Positions 62,990-64,000 of a stretch of DNA of 64,000 nucleotides are shown here, in pieces. The notes beneath the pieces are model-generated. The model had not been told where the DNA came from and did no database searches. It was given only the letters and a program-made list of their open reading frames with translations. How positions within the stretch are numbered: position 1 is the stretch's first letter; each line of letters opens with the position of its first letter. Location of the stretch: contig CANFJB010000005.1 of the NCBI GenBank assembly GCA_947447375.1, forward strand, positions 110,478 through 174,477. Reading direction: 5' to 3'. The translations under genes were made by a program, and so were the position numbers. Source of the stretch: Bacteroidota bacterium (GTDB taxonomy: Bacteria; Bacteroidota; Bacteroidia; Flavobacteriales; Flavobacteriaceae).

Positions 62990-64000
62990 TTATCTTGCAA
63001 CTCTGCCAGAAGCATCGCCCCCCATCAGTTTGTTTACTTCATCCACCGTTACTAAGTTGGCGTCTCCTTTAATAGTGTGCTTCAAACAAGATGCTGCTAC
63101 TGCAAAATCCAATGCGTTTTGATCGTTATCAGGATAGGTTAATAATCCGTAGATTAATCCTCCCATAAATGAATCACCCCCACCTACTCTATCTACGATA
63201 TCGGTAATTTGATATTGACGCGTTTGTAACATTTGTTTTCCATCGTATAAAACTCCAGCCCATGTATTGTGAGATGCTGAAATCGATCCTCTTAAAGTGG
63301 TGATTACTTTTTTGGCTCTTGGAAATTTTTTCATCATTTGTTGGCAAACAGATAAAAACGCTTCTGCTTTTACATCGTGTCCGTGGGTTTGAACTGCAGC
63401 TCCATCAGGTTTGATTCCAAAGTGCATTTCGGCATCTTCTTCATTTCCTAAAATTACATCACAATACGAAGTTAATTCAGTCATGATTGCTTCACGATCG
63501 CCACCGTATTTCCATAATTTAGCTCTATAATTTAAATCGGTAGAAATAGTAACTCCTAATTTGCTCGCTGCTTTAACTGCTTCTAAACAAGCATCCGCAG
63601 AACTTTGAGAGATTGCCGGAGTAATTCCAGTCCAGTGGAACCATTCTACACCTTGAAAAACTTCTTCCCAATTGATCATTCCTGGTTGGATTTCCGACAT
63701 CGAGGAATGTGCTCTATCATAAACCACTTTACTTCCTCTAGAAACCGCACCTGTTTCAAGGAAATAAATCCCCAAACGATCGCCACCCCATACAATTTTA
63801 TCTACTCCAACTCCTCTTTTTCGCATTTCCATCATCGCGCATTCTCCAATATCATTCTTTGGTAAACGAGTGATAAAATCAACTGGAATTCCAAAATTAG
63901 CTAATGAAACCGCTACGTTTGATTCTCCTCCTCCATATACTACATCAAAATTGTCTGCTTGTGAAAATCTTAAAAATCCTTGTGGTGCTAATCTTAACAT
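62990..64000 (-). CDS. kdgK: 2-keto-3-deoxygluconate kinase (partial at window edge)
   Basis: PfkB-family kinase that phosphorylates KDG to KDPG. The visible 336 residues include NFDVVYGGGESNVAVSLANF near the start, sugar-binding residues in the middle, and the C-terminal anion hole and base in RVGGGDSFMGGLIYG. The reading frame runs to the window edge. The family usually starts about 8 residues earlier (before MLRLAP), so the true start probably lies outside. The operon likely continues to the right. Confidence 0.92.
   Translation of the reverse strand: MLRLAPQGFLRFSQADNFDVVYGGGESNVAVSLANFGIPVDFITRLPKNDIGECAMMEMRKRGVGVDKIVWGGDRLGIYFLETGAVSRGSKVVYDRAHSSMSEIQPGMINWEEVFQGVEWFHWTGITPAISQSSADACLEAVKAASKLGVTISTDLNYRAKLWKYGGDREAIMTELTSYCDVILGNEEDAEMHFGIKPDGAAVQTHGHDVKAEAFLSVCQQMMKKFPRAKKVITTLRGSISASHNTWAGVLYDGKQMLQTRQYQITDIVDRVGGGDSFMGGLIYGLLTYPDNDQNALDFAVAASCLKHTIKGDANLVTVDEVNKLMGGDASGRVAR

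Overview
The window is AT-rich DNA from a member of the Bacteroidota, most likely Flavobacterium or a close relative. The evidence is a SusC/SusD pair, several proteins with C-terminal type IX secretion (T9SS) sorting domains, an S46 dipeptidyl-peptidase, promoters of the TTG-N(16-20)-TAnnTTTG type, and weak Shine-Dalgarno signals with some TTG starts. No phage, plasmid, CRISPR or rRNA feature was seen.

Bases 1 to about 31,500 are mostly housekeeping. They hold an SDR oxidoreductase, a SprT-like protein and mannose-1-phosphate guanylyltransferase; an MlaEF-type lipid ABC transporter; two GT2 glycosyltransferases and a flippase-like protein; a KAS III enzyme and a truncated haemoglobin; GcvP, a UbiA-like membrane protein and an M3 oligopeptidase; PurE and PurK; and a DUF1501/DUF1800 secreted pair. 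Next come hpt-adk-obg, a glycosyltransferase, an LpxH-like phosphoesterase, an S46 peptidase, acyl-CoA dehydrogenase, AnmK, glutamate-type dehydrogenase, a TonB-like protein and FolC. The one gene-free stretch over 300 bases (24,298-24,701) holds a palindromic cluster and a GC-rich structured element.

Bases 32,750-33,255 hold a complete tRNA-Val(TAC). It is followed by a small GIY-YIG nuclease gene whose stop codon abuts a second, 5'-truncated tRNA-like sequence. That tail aligns without gaps to the tRNA over 59 nt, keeps a paired anticodon arm through compensatory changes, and has its own terminator. This is the most unusual structure in the window.

Bases 33,400-64,000 form a pectin utilization locus. 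A LacI-type regulator (51,535) sits in the middle. Four near-identical palindromes, TGTAATCGATTRCA, lie directly against TAnnTTTG promoter boxes in front of PL1, a small secreted module protein, a GH28-susC-susD-GH43-PL10-CE8 operon and a second PL1. They look like the operators of one regulon. A second minus-strand operon (64,000 to 52,579) runs from cytoplasmic hexuronate catabolism (KdgK, YhcH-like, Eda, UxaB, UxaA) to periplasmic enzymes (esterase, DUF4861, two GH105, CE8, CE12).

The inferred order of work is as follows. T9SS-exported PL1 and CE8 enzymes cut and de-esterify pectin outside the cell. SusCD imports oligomers. Lipoprotein GH28 and periplasmic PL10, GH43, CE12, CE8 and GH105 reduce them to monomers. 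UxaB-UxaA-KdgK-Eda convert galacturonate-derived tagaturonate to pyruvate and glyceraldehyde-3-phosphate. Uronate isomerase, KduI/KduD and a hexuronate transporter are not in the window and may lie to the right.
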